DNA of 34,593 nucleotides from Desulfocapsaceae bacterium (GTDB lineage: Bacteria > Desulfobacterota > Desulfobulbia > Desulfobulbales > Desulfocapsaceae): NCBI GenBank assembly GCA_028697885.1, contig JAQVER010000041.1, forward strand, positions 1 to 34,593. The letters run 5' to 3'. The notes under the pieces are model-generated. The model made no database searches and was not told the DNA's origin. It saw only the letters and a list, made by a program, of their open reading frames with translations. How positions within the stretch are numbered: the first letter of the stretch is position 1; each line of letters starts with the position of its first letter. This document shows positions 27,416 to 34,593 of the stretch, piece after piece. The position numbers were made by a program, and so were the translations under genes.

Positions 27416-28159
27416 ATGATGCGTAGATTTTTTTTTGATCCGGCTGATAGAAATGGTGATGAGGTCCTGCTGACAGAGACCGAATCACGTCATATCTCCA
27501 AGTCTCTGCGCCTGCACGTTGGCTCCCAGATTCAGCTCTTTGATGGTACGGGAATGCGTTATCTGGCCGAAATAACCAACATCGGCAGACAGATTGTTGC
27601 CCGCATCCTGACGGCTGACGCCGATCAGCAGGAGGGAAGGGTGATGCTGCATGTGGAACAGGCAATGCTGAAAAATGCCAAGATGGATTTTGTCGTTGAA
27701 AAATGTACGGAGCTGGGAGTCGCCAGCTTTACCCCTTTCGTCAGCAGCCGCTGCCAGGGCAAGCTGGATGATGAGCAGCGTGGCAACAAGCGGCAGCAGC
27801 GCTGGCAGCGGATCGTGGAGTCGGCCTGCAAGCAGTGTTCCCGACCCCGCCCCATGGAACTGAAGGAAAGTCTTTCCTTTGCCGCCCTATCTGCTTCCGC
27901 CAGTCTGGAGCAGCACACCCTGCACATCCTGTTCTGGGAAGAGGAAAAAGCAAGCAGCCTGCACGACCTGCCTCCCTTTACTGATTATGAGCAGATCCAT
28001 CTCCTGCTGGGGCCTGAGGGTGGCTTCAGCAAAGAGGAGGTTGAGCTTGCAAGCCGCTCGGGCTATACAAGCGTCACTCTCGGGCCGCGTATCTTGAGGG
28101 CCGAGACCGCCACAGTGGCCGCTGTCTCTATTGTTCGCTATCTAGCTGGCGATATGTAG
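27416..28159 (+). CDS. rsmE: 16S rRNA (uracil(1498)-N3)-methyltransferase
   Basis: SPOUT-class methyltransferase for U1498 of 16S rRNA. From the ATG at 27416 (or the adjacent ATG at 27419) it has 247 or 246 residues, the normal length. It starts MRRFFFDPADRNGDEVLLTE with the PUA-like part and HISKSLRLHVG, then KNAKMDFVVEKCTELGV and FVSSRC, and ends with the SAM-binding knot LLLGPEGGFSKEEVEL and TLGPRILRAETATVAAVSI. Earlier in-frame starts lie inside the ferredoxin gene and are unlikely. Identification is firm. Confidence 0.95.
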   Translation: MMRRFFFDPADRNGDEVLLTETESRHISKSLRLHVGSQIQLFDGTGMRYLAEITNIGRQIVARILTADADQQEGRVMLHVEQAMLKNAKMDFVVEKCTELGVASFTPFVSSRCQGKLDDEQRGNKRQQRWQRIVESACKQCSRPRPMELKESLSFAALSASASLEQHTLHILFWEEEKASSLHDLPPFTDYEQIHLLLGPEGGFSKEEVELASRSGYTSVTLGPRILRAETATVAAVSIVRYLAGDM

Positions 28160-28174
28160 GGCCCGTAAGGCCCT
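28158..28174. terminator. Small hairpin between convergent genes
   Basis: AGGGCC (28158-28163) and GGCCCT (28169-28174) form a six-base stem with a CGTAA loop, reaching from the rsmE stop codon into the stop codon of the convergent gene. No T-run on either side, so it is only a weak bidirectional terminator candidate. Confidence 0.35.
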
Positions 28175-29304
28175 TAGGCACAGACCGCCAGAAGCGCATG
28201 GCGGGCAGGGGATTTCACCTCGGCACCGCGCACCTCTCCAATCAGCACGGAAAAGGGCATCTCGACCAGAAGATGAATGGTCAGCACCGTACGCCCATAT
28301 TGGCTGGCCGGAAAAGAGGATTCCAGCCTGGAGCTCCACACCTCCTTCCATGTCTCCGCCTGGGGTAGAAGCGAGGCCGGATCACTGACGTTCAGGTTTT
28401 CGGCCATGACCAGCTCGCCCAGGGCGGCAGCCAGCTCCTGCAGATGGGCCTGCATCTCGCCCCTGAACTGCTCGATATTCCTTATCGCCTCCGTATCCTC
28501 CTGACTGATCCTGGCCGGAAGATCAATCTGCAAAAGTGATAGCGGTGCCTGCCCGCATTCTTGTTCATACTTTTCCAGAAGAAGGTCCGCTGCCTCCTGA
28601 CGGCGAGTGCTCCACAAGCAGAAGTTCTCCGGCAAGGGGCCTGACAGATAGAGTTTGCTCCAGGCTCGGAGACGGTTCTTGATCATCCCTGGCCGGGGTT
28701 GATTCATCTTCTGCTTCAATTCCAGAAGTTCAATGAAAGGATCCTCCTCAACAACATCCTCGTCTCCACTCTCCCTGATTTCTCCCTGCAAACTTCTGAA
28801 CAGGGCTATTTCCTCATCATCGATAGCGGCCAGTTGCTGGGCCAGCTCTTCTTCTTCACTGTCAAGTACCTCGGCGATCTTCAGCACCAGCCGGGCCTGC
28901 CACAGGGCCTCATCATGGCCCTCAGCATCCTTATCCATGCCTTGGAGAAGCGAAGAAATAATCGTCTGCTTGGAATTATCACCACGACTGGGCGGTGCGG
29001 ACAGAGAGGCGAGGGAAAGATAACTCAACTGTTCAACATAATTATCTTTTCTGTTTCTGATATCATGAAGGAGATGCAGAAAACGATCCCGGTCCACTCC
29101 CAGCCGGGAAGGAGTATGTTCTTGACAGAACCCCGTTTCCGTGAAAAGATGACTGCCTGAGGTCAAAGCAGCGTCCTGCTCTTCCTTCCCTTCCTGTTCA
29201 ACGGGCTGGAGCAGATGGATGCTATTAAAGAAAAGGGCCAGGGGCAACTGCTGATACAGGGGCAGAACGGTATCAGGGAAATAAAGCGTATCAAGAGTGT
29301 TCAT
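28174..29304 (-). CDS. Unrecognised acidic protein, 376 residues
   Basis: I do not recognise a family. No signal peptide or membrane segment is evident. The protein is acidic with glutamate-rich helical stretches (about 143-210, including SEEEELAQQLAAIDDEE and GDEDVVEEDPFIELLELKQK), so partial coiled coil is plausible. An N-terminal segment has LYFPDTVLPLYQQLPLALFFNSIHLLQP, and the C-terminus (YGRTVLTIHLLVEMPFSVLIGEVRG) looks like folded beta structure. Coding use resembles the neighbours. I chose the ATG at 29304, which abuts the divergent ATG at 29305 (CATATG); a TTG at 29310 would be the other choice. It converges with rsmE. Probably cytoplasmic; function unknown. Confidence 0.75.
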   Translation of the reverse strand: MNTLDTLYFPDTVLPLYQQLPLALFFNSIHLLQPVEQEGKEEQDAALTSGSHLFTETGFCQEHTPSRLGVDRDRFLHLLHDIRNRKDNYVEQLSYLSLASLSAPPSRGDNSKQTIISSLLQGMDKDAEGHDEALWQARLVLKIAEVLDSEEEELAQQLAAIDDEEIALFRSLQGEIRESGDEDVVEEDPFIELLELKQKMNQPRPGMIKNRLRAWSKLYLSGPLPENFCLWSTRRQEAADLLLEKYEQECGQAPLSLLQIDLPARISQEDTEAIRNIEQFRGEMQAHLQELAAALGELVMAENLNVSDPASLLPQAETWKEVWSSRLESSFPASQYGRTVLTIHLLVEMPFSVLIGEVRGAEVKSPARHALLAVCA

Positions 29305-29601
29305 ATGCAAAATGTGAAAGAAAAAGTATCATTTTATCTGACCGCGGCAGCCTACCTGCTTTTTAATCTGCGGCCTGCTTCCGATCCGATGGTAACCGTG
29401 CAGTCCACCCTGTGGCAGATCCTGCAGACGGCGCCCTATGTGGCCGGCGTCACCTGGTTTATCATCGCCCTGCTGCAATACATGTCTGAGGGGGAAAAGG
29501 TGTCATGGGAACGCCGCTTTCGATTGTTTTTCACCATAGGAATTTTTGCCGGTCTTGTCCATGCAATTATTGAATATACCGGGAAAGGGGTTGGGCAGTA
29601 A
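29305..29601 (+). CDS. Unrecognised small membrane protein, 98 residues
   Basis: About three hydrophobic segments: residues 9-22 (SFYLTAAAYLLFNL), 44-60 (PYVAGVTWFIIALLQYM) and 75-90 (FFTIGIFAGLVHAIIE), separated by charged loops (SEGEKVSWERR). No family recognised. An in-frame ATG at 29215 would extend it 30 residues into the divergent gene; the ATG at 29305 is preferred because it gives a clean start and has AAGAG seven bases upstream. It is followed by the second phosphate cotransporter gene after a gap of about 130 bases. Confidence 0.62.
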   Translation: MQNVKEKVSFYLTAAAYLLFNLRPASDPMVTVQSTLWQILQTAPYVAGVTWFIIALLQYMSEGEKVSWERRFRLFFTIGIFAGLVHAIIEYTGKGVGQ

Positions 29602-29729
29602 AGAGGAATCAATAGGATCCCAACTGGCCTTCTTAAGATCATGGCGCTGATGTTTTTTATCTTTCCTCTTACTGCTCTTCATCAGAACAAAAAACAACTA
29701 TGGGCGGTTTTTCAATACCGGTCACGTCT

Positions 29730-31457
29730 ATGAATGATTCTTTAGATCTCTGGAAACTACTGGCCGGCCTCTCCATCTTCCTCTATGGGATGTTTCTCCT
29801 GGAGGACGCCATCAAGACCATGTCCGGCAGGGCCTTCCGCCAGATGATCAGGTATTACACCAACGGACGCCTGCGCTCCATCGGCAGCGGCGCCTTTATC
29901 ACCGGTATCCTCCAGTCCAGTTCGGCAGTCTCCCTCATGGTTCTGGCCTTTGTCGGAGCCGGGGTAATGACCATGGAAAACGGGATCGGGGTGATGATGG
30001 GCGCCAATGTCGGTACCACCCTTACCGCCTGGATTGTGGCGGTCTTCGGCTTTAAACTGAAGATCGAGGCCTTTGCCCTGCCTCTTGTCGCGGCCGGCGG
30101 GCTTATTTTCATTGTCTTCGGCCCCTCCTCCAGGCTTTTTCAAATCAGCAGGCTGCTCATTGGTTTCGGTTTTCTCTTTCTTGGTCTCGATTTCATGAAG
30201 ACCAGCGTGGAAAACTTTGCCCAGCATATCGATATCAGCACTCTTGCCCATTACGGGCTGTGGCTTTATCTTGTCTTCGGTATTGTGATCACGGCCCTGA
30301 TGCAGTCGAGCTCGGCATCCATCGCCATCGTCCTTACCGGACTGAACAGCGGACTGATCAACTTCGAGTCCTCACTGGCCATGGTCATCGGCGCCAATAT
30401 CGGCACCACCGTTACCGTTCTTCTCGGTTCCATCGGAGGGATCCAGTCCAAGAAACGGGTAAGCACCAGCCATCTGATCTTTAATGTCACGACCGGCATC
30501 GTGGCCTTTGCCGCTCTGCACCCCCTGTCCTGGCTTGTTTCCCGTTTCATTGATATCTCCACCGACGCGGTCATGGCCCTGGCCCTCTTTCATACCCTTT
30601 TCAACTTCTTGGGCGTGGTCATCTTTTTCCCCTTTATCAGACTTCTTGCCCGTTTTTTGATCCGCACCTTCCCCGATCGCAAGGAGGTGCTGACCATCTA
30701 TCTCAATAATACTCCCACCGAGGTCACGGATGCGGCCACAGCCTCTCTGCGCAAAGAGATCCTCCACCTTTTTGAAGAGTGTCAGTTATACAGCCTCCGG
30801 ACCTTCAATATCGATGATAAATTGATCTTTGACCATACCCTGCCCTTTGAAAAAAACTTACCCAAGCGTAGCACGCTGCCTGACTTTTATGCCAACGTGA
30901 AGCTCCTGCACGGTGAGATCATTGAGTTTTACGCCAAACTGCTCAGGGTCGAGCTAAAAGAGACAGAGGCCAAGGAACTGGAGCGGATGATCTATGCCTC
31001 CCGCAATATCATGAACTCCATCAAAAATACCAAGGGGATGAAAGGTGACCTGGATGAATTTGAGGGCTCCGACAATGAACACCTGAATCAGCAGTACAAA
31101 CTCTTTCGCCGGCGCCTGGTGGAACTCTACCATGACATCAACCGCTTTCTGGAGATCGAGAATCCCCAGGAGCAGTACCGCAGTCTGCTGCGGACGGTGG
31201 TCCACATTGAGCAGATGGACAAACAGTTCATCCAGACGGTGATGAAAAGGGCCGCCGCTGGAGAAATTAATGAACTGGAGATCGCCTCCCTGCTCATAGC
31301 GAACCGCCTCTTCAGCCAATCCTGCCGACTCCAGGTCTTTGCCCTGAAAGATCTGCTTCTTACCGAGAACGAGATCCACGAATTTGACCATGCCATGGAC
31401 ATGAAGGAACTCATGGACGAGGAACAGCAAAAGAAGGCGGCGGCCCAGTCCGTCTAA
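29730..31457 (+). CDS. Second Na+/phosphate cotransporter (NptA/PNaS family) with PhoU-like C-terminus
   Basis: Paralogue of the gene at 16728, 575 residues from the ATG at 29730 (an ATG at 29700 would add ten). Membrane repeats carry ILQSSSAVSLMVLAFVGAG followed by GANVGTTLTAWIVAVFGFKLKIE, and LMQSSSASIAIVLTGLNSG followed by GANIGTTVTVLLG. The C-terminal 230 residues are charged, helical and PhoU-like (FYANVKLLHGEIIEFYAKLLRVE, ASRNIMNSIKNTK, RTVVHIEQMDKQF). No ribosome-binding site stands out. Directly downstream is a stand-alone RAM-domain protein gene. Substrate is presumably phosphate by family; the direction of transport is not shown. Confidence 0.9.
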   Translation: MNDSLDLWKLLAGLSIFLYGMFLLEDAIKTMSGRAFRQMIRYYTNGRLRSIGSGAFITGILQSSSAVSLMVLAFVGAGVMTMENGIGVMMGANVGTTLTAWIVAVFGFKLKIEAFALPLVAAGGLIFIVFGPSSRLFQISRLLIGFGFLFLGLDFMKTSVENFAQHIDISTLAHYGLWLYLVFGIVITALMQSSSASIAIVLTGLNSGLINFESSLAMVIGANIGTTVTVLLGSIGGIQSKKRVSTSHLIFNVTTGIVAFAALHPLSWLVSRFIDISTDAVMALALFHTLFNFLGVVIFFPFIRLLARFLIRTFPDRKEVLTIYLNNTPTEVTDAATASLRKEILHLFEECQLYSLRTFNIDDKLIFDHTLPFEKNLPKRSTLPDFYANVKLLHGEIIEFYAKLLRVELKETEAKELERMIYASRNIMNSIKNTKGMKGDLDEFEGSDNEHLNQQYKLFRRRLVELYHDINRFLEIENPQEQYRSLLRTVVHIEQMDKQFIQTVMKRAAAGEINELEIASLLIANRLFSQSCRLQVFALKDLLLTENEIHEFDHAMDMKELMDEEQQKKAAAQSV

Positions 31458-31492
31458 GGGATAGTGGATAAAACTAACAACAAGGAGACAAA

Positions 31493-31771
31493 ATGGTTAC
31501 ATCGATCATTCTCATCAATGCGGAAAGAACCAAGATTAACGAAGTCGCTGAGCAAATAGCCGCCATGGACGGAATTTCCGAGGTTTATTCTGTAAGTGGA
31601 AACTACGATCTTATCGCCATTGCCCGGGTTGCATCCAATGAAGACCTTGCCGATCTGGTGACCAATAAACTCCTGGCTATCAAATCCATTGTCAAATCAG
31701 AGACCATGCTTGCCTTTAAGGCCTTTTCCCGTCATGATCTGGACGGTATGTTTCAGATCGGTATGGCATAA
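31493..31771 (+). CDS. Stand-alone Lrp/AsnC ligand-binding (RAM) domain protein
   Basis: A 92-residue protein that is only the effector-binding domain of Lrp/AsnC regulators: an N-terminal strand (VTSIILINA), helix (INEVAEQIAAMDGISEVYSVSG), the motif GNYDLIAIARVASNEDLADLV, then KSETMLAFKAFSR. There is no helix-turn-helix, so it cannot bind DNA alone; such proteins form oligomers that sense small molecules. AAGGAG lies six bases before the ATG. It begins 35 bases after the second phosphate cotransporter, which suggests one transcript. Ligand unknown. Confidence 0.9.
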   Translation: MVTSIILINAERTKINEVAEQIAAMDGISEVYSVSGNYDLIAIARVASNEDLADLVTNKLLAIKSIVKSETMLAFKAFSRHDLDGMFQIGMA

Positions 31772-31791
31772 TAGATTTACTGAAACAGACG

Positions 31792-31829
31792 ATTGGCCGA
31801 GTTCCTGGACAAAAATGACCTCGGCCAAT
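31792..31829 (+). terminator. Inverted repeat after the RAM gene
   Basis: Perfect 10-base arms ATTGGCCGAG (31792-31801) and CTCGGCCAAT (31820-31829) with an 18-base loop, 20 bases after the RAM stop codon and 122 bases before recC. It may end the cotransporter-RAM transcript. The loop is long and no T-run follows, so this is tentative. The remaining gap to recC shows no gene. Confidence 0.45.
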
Positions 31830-31951
31830 ACGCCGTGATTTGAGAAAATGGCTAGCCCGTGCTGATTGGCGAAGACGCACCGCAAACACCTTAAAAACCA
31901 CTTGATGCGGCCTTAAGCCCTCATCCACAAAGATCAGTAAACAACCAACCC

Positions 31952-34593
31952 ATGTTCTATCTCCATCTCTCCAACAGGACTGAAAATCTCCTCGCCCATC
32001 TGGTTGCAGTCCTGCAAACTCAACCGCGCCGCAACCTGTTTGCCAAGGAGTTTTTCCTCATCCAGAGCCAGGGGATGGAGCGGATGCTCTCCCAGCGGCT
32101 GGCCGATGCCTTTCCGGTCTGGTGCAATTTTGAGTATCTCCTGCCCACCCGTTTTTTTGACCTCATGGCCAGCCGGATGAACATGGTCATCAATCCGGAT
32201 GCCTTTGCCCGGGATGCGCTTGCCTGGCGTATTGATGCCCAGTTGCAGCAGATAACGCAACAGGAACAAGAAAAGCCAAGCCCTCTCTTTGCGCCGCTCC
32301 TCCGCTATACGAGTGGGGAACAGAGCGGGTTGAAGCGCTATCAGCTTTCCCAGCAACTGGCCAATATCTTTGATCAGTATCAGATCATGCGACTGGAGAT
32401 GCTCGATGGCTGGCAGCAGCAGAGATTGAGCACCAGAAATCCGGCGGAAGAATGGCAGATGGCCCTGTGGACACAACTGCGCACCTCCCTGGACCACACC
32501 CCGCACCGCGGAGAAATGCTGCGCCAGTTTCTCCAACGGCTGCAAGGGTCGGAGGACTTTAGCGCCATCCTGCCCGCCCGTCTCTCGGTCTTTGGTCTGC
32601 ACAGCATGCCGCCCCTGCTGCTGGATTGTCTGCACGCCGTCTCCTGCCATTGCGAGGTCCATCTCTATCTTCTCACCCCCTGTCAAAACTACTGGCTTGA
32701 CATCCCCGGAAAACGGCAGTTGATACGGGAAAACCTCTCCCGACTGCACGAGAATATCGAACCGATTCCTTTTATTCCTGAAATTCACCCCCTGCTGAAC
32801 TCCCTTGGAAAACAGGGTCAGGACTTTCAGGCCATGCTCCTTGATCGTATTGACAACCTGATAGACACTGACAGCTACGAAGATCCGGTGCAGACGGAGA
32901 CATCCTGCCTGCTGCACCGCCTGCAATCCGACCTGCTTGATGGCGGATGGAAAGAGAGACAGGATGATGATAAGATCTGCCTTGATTCCTCTCTGACCAT
33001 TGCCTCCTGCCACTCGGCCGTCCGGGAGGTGATGGTTCTCAAGGATCAGGTCCTGCGCTGGCTCGACTCCAATTCGGAGATGGAACTGCGGGATATTGTG
33101 GTCATGGCCCCTGACATCCAGGACTATGCCGCCATTATTCCGGCCATCTTTCATGATATTCAGCACTCCATTGCCGACCGCAGCCTGCGCCACCGCAACT
33201 CCAGCCTGGCCGTTTTCCTTCAGTTCCTTGATCTGGCAGTCAGCCGCTGCTCCTGGTCTGAGGTCATTGATCTATTGGCAAGACCGGAGCTTATGCCTGC
33301 CTTTTCTCTCACCGAGTCCGACTGCGAACTGATTCAACACTGGATCACCAGTTCCGGTATCCGCTGGGGGCTCTCGGTCAAACAGCTTCAGGACCTGGAC
33401 CCGGTCGCTCCTGCGCCATCCCTGGCACCCGCGACACTGGACGCGCCCGTACAGGCAGAGGTCACCTGGCAGGCCGGACTTGATCGTCTGCTCATGGGAT
33501 ATGCCATGGATTGGGACCTGCCGGTGGATGGCATCCTGCCCTATCCCGATATCGAAGGAAGTCAGGCCCGGCCCCTGGGCGGCTTGTGTCAGTTCATCGA
33601 ACTGCTGGCCCAGGCGGCAGAGCTCCTTGCCCGGCCGCGTCCGCTGGCTCACTGGTCAACGCTCCTGCTCTCCTATGTTGATGCCTTGTTTGGCTCGGAC
33701 AGGGAAGATCTTGCCCAGTTACGGGAGATCCTGACCACCCTTGACAGTCGCTTTGGCTCCTTTCACCATCACGATGTCCCCCTTGAGGTGATACGGGCCT
33801 GGCTGGAGACAACGGCCTCGGAGAGCAAGAGCAGCGCCGGATTTCTGCGCGGCCAGCTCACCTTCTGCTCCATGCTGCCCATGCGCTCTATCCCCTTTCA
33901 GGCGGTCTGTCTGCTGGGGCTGAACGATGGGGTCTTTCCCAAAACCGACCGCCATCCTCCTTTTGATCTGCTGGGTGAGAAGTTCATCCCCGGAGACCGT
34001 TCCAAACGAGGCGATGACCGTTACCAGTTCCTTGAGGCCCTGCTCTCGGCCAGAAAGTATCTCTATCTCAGCCATGTAGGGCAATCCATCCGCTCGGGAA
34101 ATGCTATCCCGCCCTCGGTGCTGATCACCGAACTGATCGAGACCCTCAGGCTCTCTTACGGCATTGAAAATCCAATGCAGCTCCATCCCCTGCAGCCCTT
34201 TTCCCCCCGTTATTTCCGGGCGTCCGGTCTGTTCAGCTATAATGAACATAACTGCGAAGTAGCCAAAGCCCTGATCCGCCCACCGCAGATCCAGGACCCA
34301 GAACCATGGTGGTCGGGATCACTGCCTGACGATGACACTCATATTGTGAACATCGTTGACCTGCTCCGCTTCTTTTCCCATCCGCAAAGATGGTTCGTGC
34401 GCAACAGATTGGATATCCGGCTGGATACCGAAAACGAACTCCCCGGAGACAGTGAGCTCTTCAGCGTGGCCGGCCTCGACCGCTATCTGATCAATCAGGA
34501 GCTGGTTCAGAGTTGCCTGGAGGGTGAGATAGCAAGCGATGCTGAAGCGGAGAGAGCCATCCTCACCAGATTGAAGACCCAGGGCCGCTGGAT
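31952..34593 (+). CDS. recC: Exodeoxyribonuclease V subunit RecC, 3' end outside window
   Basis: RecC scaffolds the RecBCD helicase-nuclease, splits the DNA strands and recognises Chi. The first 880 residues are present, of about 1,100 in E. coli, and the frame is open to the window end. It starts MFYLHLSNRTENLLAHLV; an in-frame stop at 31892-31894 and no earlier start codon fix this ATG, although no clear ribosome-binding site precedes it. Conserved blocks seen in order: FFLIQSQGMERMLSQRLADAF, RLSVFGLHSMPPLLLD, TPCQNYWLDI, HSAVREVMVLKDQVL, SSGIRWGLS, CSMLPMRSIPFQAVCLLGLNDGVFPK, DRSKRGDDRYQFLEALLSA, and VDLLRFFSHPQRWFVRNRL. Partners recB and recD are not in view and presumably follow. Confidence 0.95.
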   Translation, partial: MFYLHLSNRTENLLAHLVAVLQTQPRRNLFAKEFFLIQSQGMERMLSQRLADAFPVWCNFEYLLPTRFFDLMASRMNMVINPDAFARDALAWRIDAQLQQITQQEQEKPSPLFAPLLRYTSGEQSGLKRYQLSQQLANIFDQYQIMRLEMLDGWQQQRLSTRNPAEEWQMALWTQLRTSLDHTPHRGEMLRQFLQRLQGSEDFSAILPARLSVFGLHSMPPLLLDCLHAVSCHCEVHLYLLTPCQNYWLDIPGKRQLIRENLSRLHENIEPIPFIPEIHPLLNSLGKQGQDFQAMLLDRIDNLIDTDSYEDPVQTETSCLLHRLQSDLLDGGWKERQDDDKICLDSSLTIASCHSAVREVMVLKDQVLRWLDSNSEMELRDIVVMAPDIQDYAAIIPAIFHDIQHSIADRSLRHRNSSLAVFLQFLDLAVSRCSWSEVIDLLARPELMPAFSLTESDCELIQHWITSSGIRWGLSVKQLQDLDPVAPAPSLAPATLDAPVQAEVTWQAGLDRLLMGYAMDWDLPVDGILPYPDIEGSQARPLGGLCQFIELLAQAAELLARPRPLAHWSTLLLSYVDALFGSDREDLAQLREILTTLDSRFGSFHHHDVPLEVIRAWLETTASESKSSAGFLRGQLTFCSMLPMRSIPFQAVCLLGLNDGVFPKTDRHPPFDLLGEKFIPGDRSKRGDDRYQFLEALLSARKYLYLSHVGQSIRSGNAIPPSVLITELIETLRLSYGIENPMQLHPLQPFSPRYFRASGLFSYNEHNCEVAKALIRPPQIQDPEPWWSGSLPDDDTHIVNIVDLLRFFSHPQRWFVRNRLDIRLDTENELPGDSELFSVAGLDRYLINQELVQSCLEGEIASDAEAERAILTRLKTQGRW

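Noticed and set aside
31697..31885. Minus-strand frame of 62 codons across the end of the RAM gene
   Set aside because: Overlaps conserved RAM coding sequence and resembles nothing known.
31934..33193. Minus-strand open frame of 419 codons opposite the 5' part of recC
   Set aside because: It lies wholly inside well-conserved RecC coding sequence. Its product has the Gly/Gln/His/Val-rich bias of an antisense shadow and matches no family.

Overview
The window looks like a piece of a Gram-negative, probably anaerobic, Desulfobacterota-type chromosome (Desulfobulbales-like is my best guess). The support is a 61-residue ferredoxin with the seven-cysteine layout known from sulfate reducers, a CTP synthase/Kdo-8-P synthase gene pair, LPS genes, and protein styles typical of that group. 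This is inference from gene content, not a database match. Coding density is high. I see no tRNA, rRNA, CRISPR array, insertion sequence or prophage gene.

Layout. (1) 1-843, minus: 5' part of an exported MsrA-MsrB fusion. (2) 986-6918, plus: pyrG and kdsA (overlapping), a large secreted subtilase, then kdsC and lptC (overlapping). This is an LPS inner-core and export block interrupted by a protease gene. (3) 6937-7650, minus: trmO. (4) 7753-9710, plus: a FabI-like reductase and an FAD-dependent oxidoreductase. (5) 9793-10767, minus: galE. (6) 10960-15031, minus: a complete pstSCAB-phoU phosphate operon with a near-consensus promoter, followed upstream by corA (15263-16327, minus). (7) 16728-18413, plus: a Na+/phosphate cotransporter fused to PhoU-like domains; then a DUF486 membrane protein (minus), nhaA (plus) and an outer-membrane beta-barrel gene (plus) behind a promoter with a Fur-box-like palindrome at the predicted transcription start. 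(8) 22172-25750, plus: rfbA-rfbC-rfbD-rfbB (dTDP-L-rhamnose), convergent with an O-antigen ligase-like gene (minus). (9) 27217-28159, plus: a ferredoxin and rsmE. (10) 28174-29601: two unrecognised genes transcribed divergently from abutting start codons (CATATG). (11) 29730-31771, plus: a second Na+/phosphate-PhoU protein and a stand-alone Lrp/AsnC effector-binding (RAM) protein. (12) 31952-window end, plus: 5' four-fifths of recC.

Two themes dominate. One is the cell envelope: Kdo synthesis (kdsA, kdsC), LPS transport (lptC), UDP-galactose and dTDP-rhamnose supply, an O-antigen ligase-like protein and a beta-barrel protein. The other is phosphate and cation transport: Pst/PhoU, two NptA-like proteins, CorA and NhaA.

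No clearly new multi-gene system stands out. The items most worth checking are the promoter-operator in front of the beta-barrel gene, the Ser-substituted ferredoxin, the FabI-like protein lacking an active-site tyrosine, the RAM protein beside the second phosphate cotransporter, the divergent unknown gene pair, and the subtilase placed inside the Kdo/LPS block.
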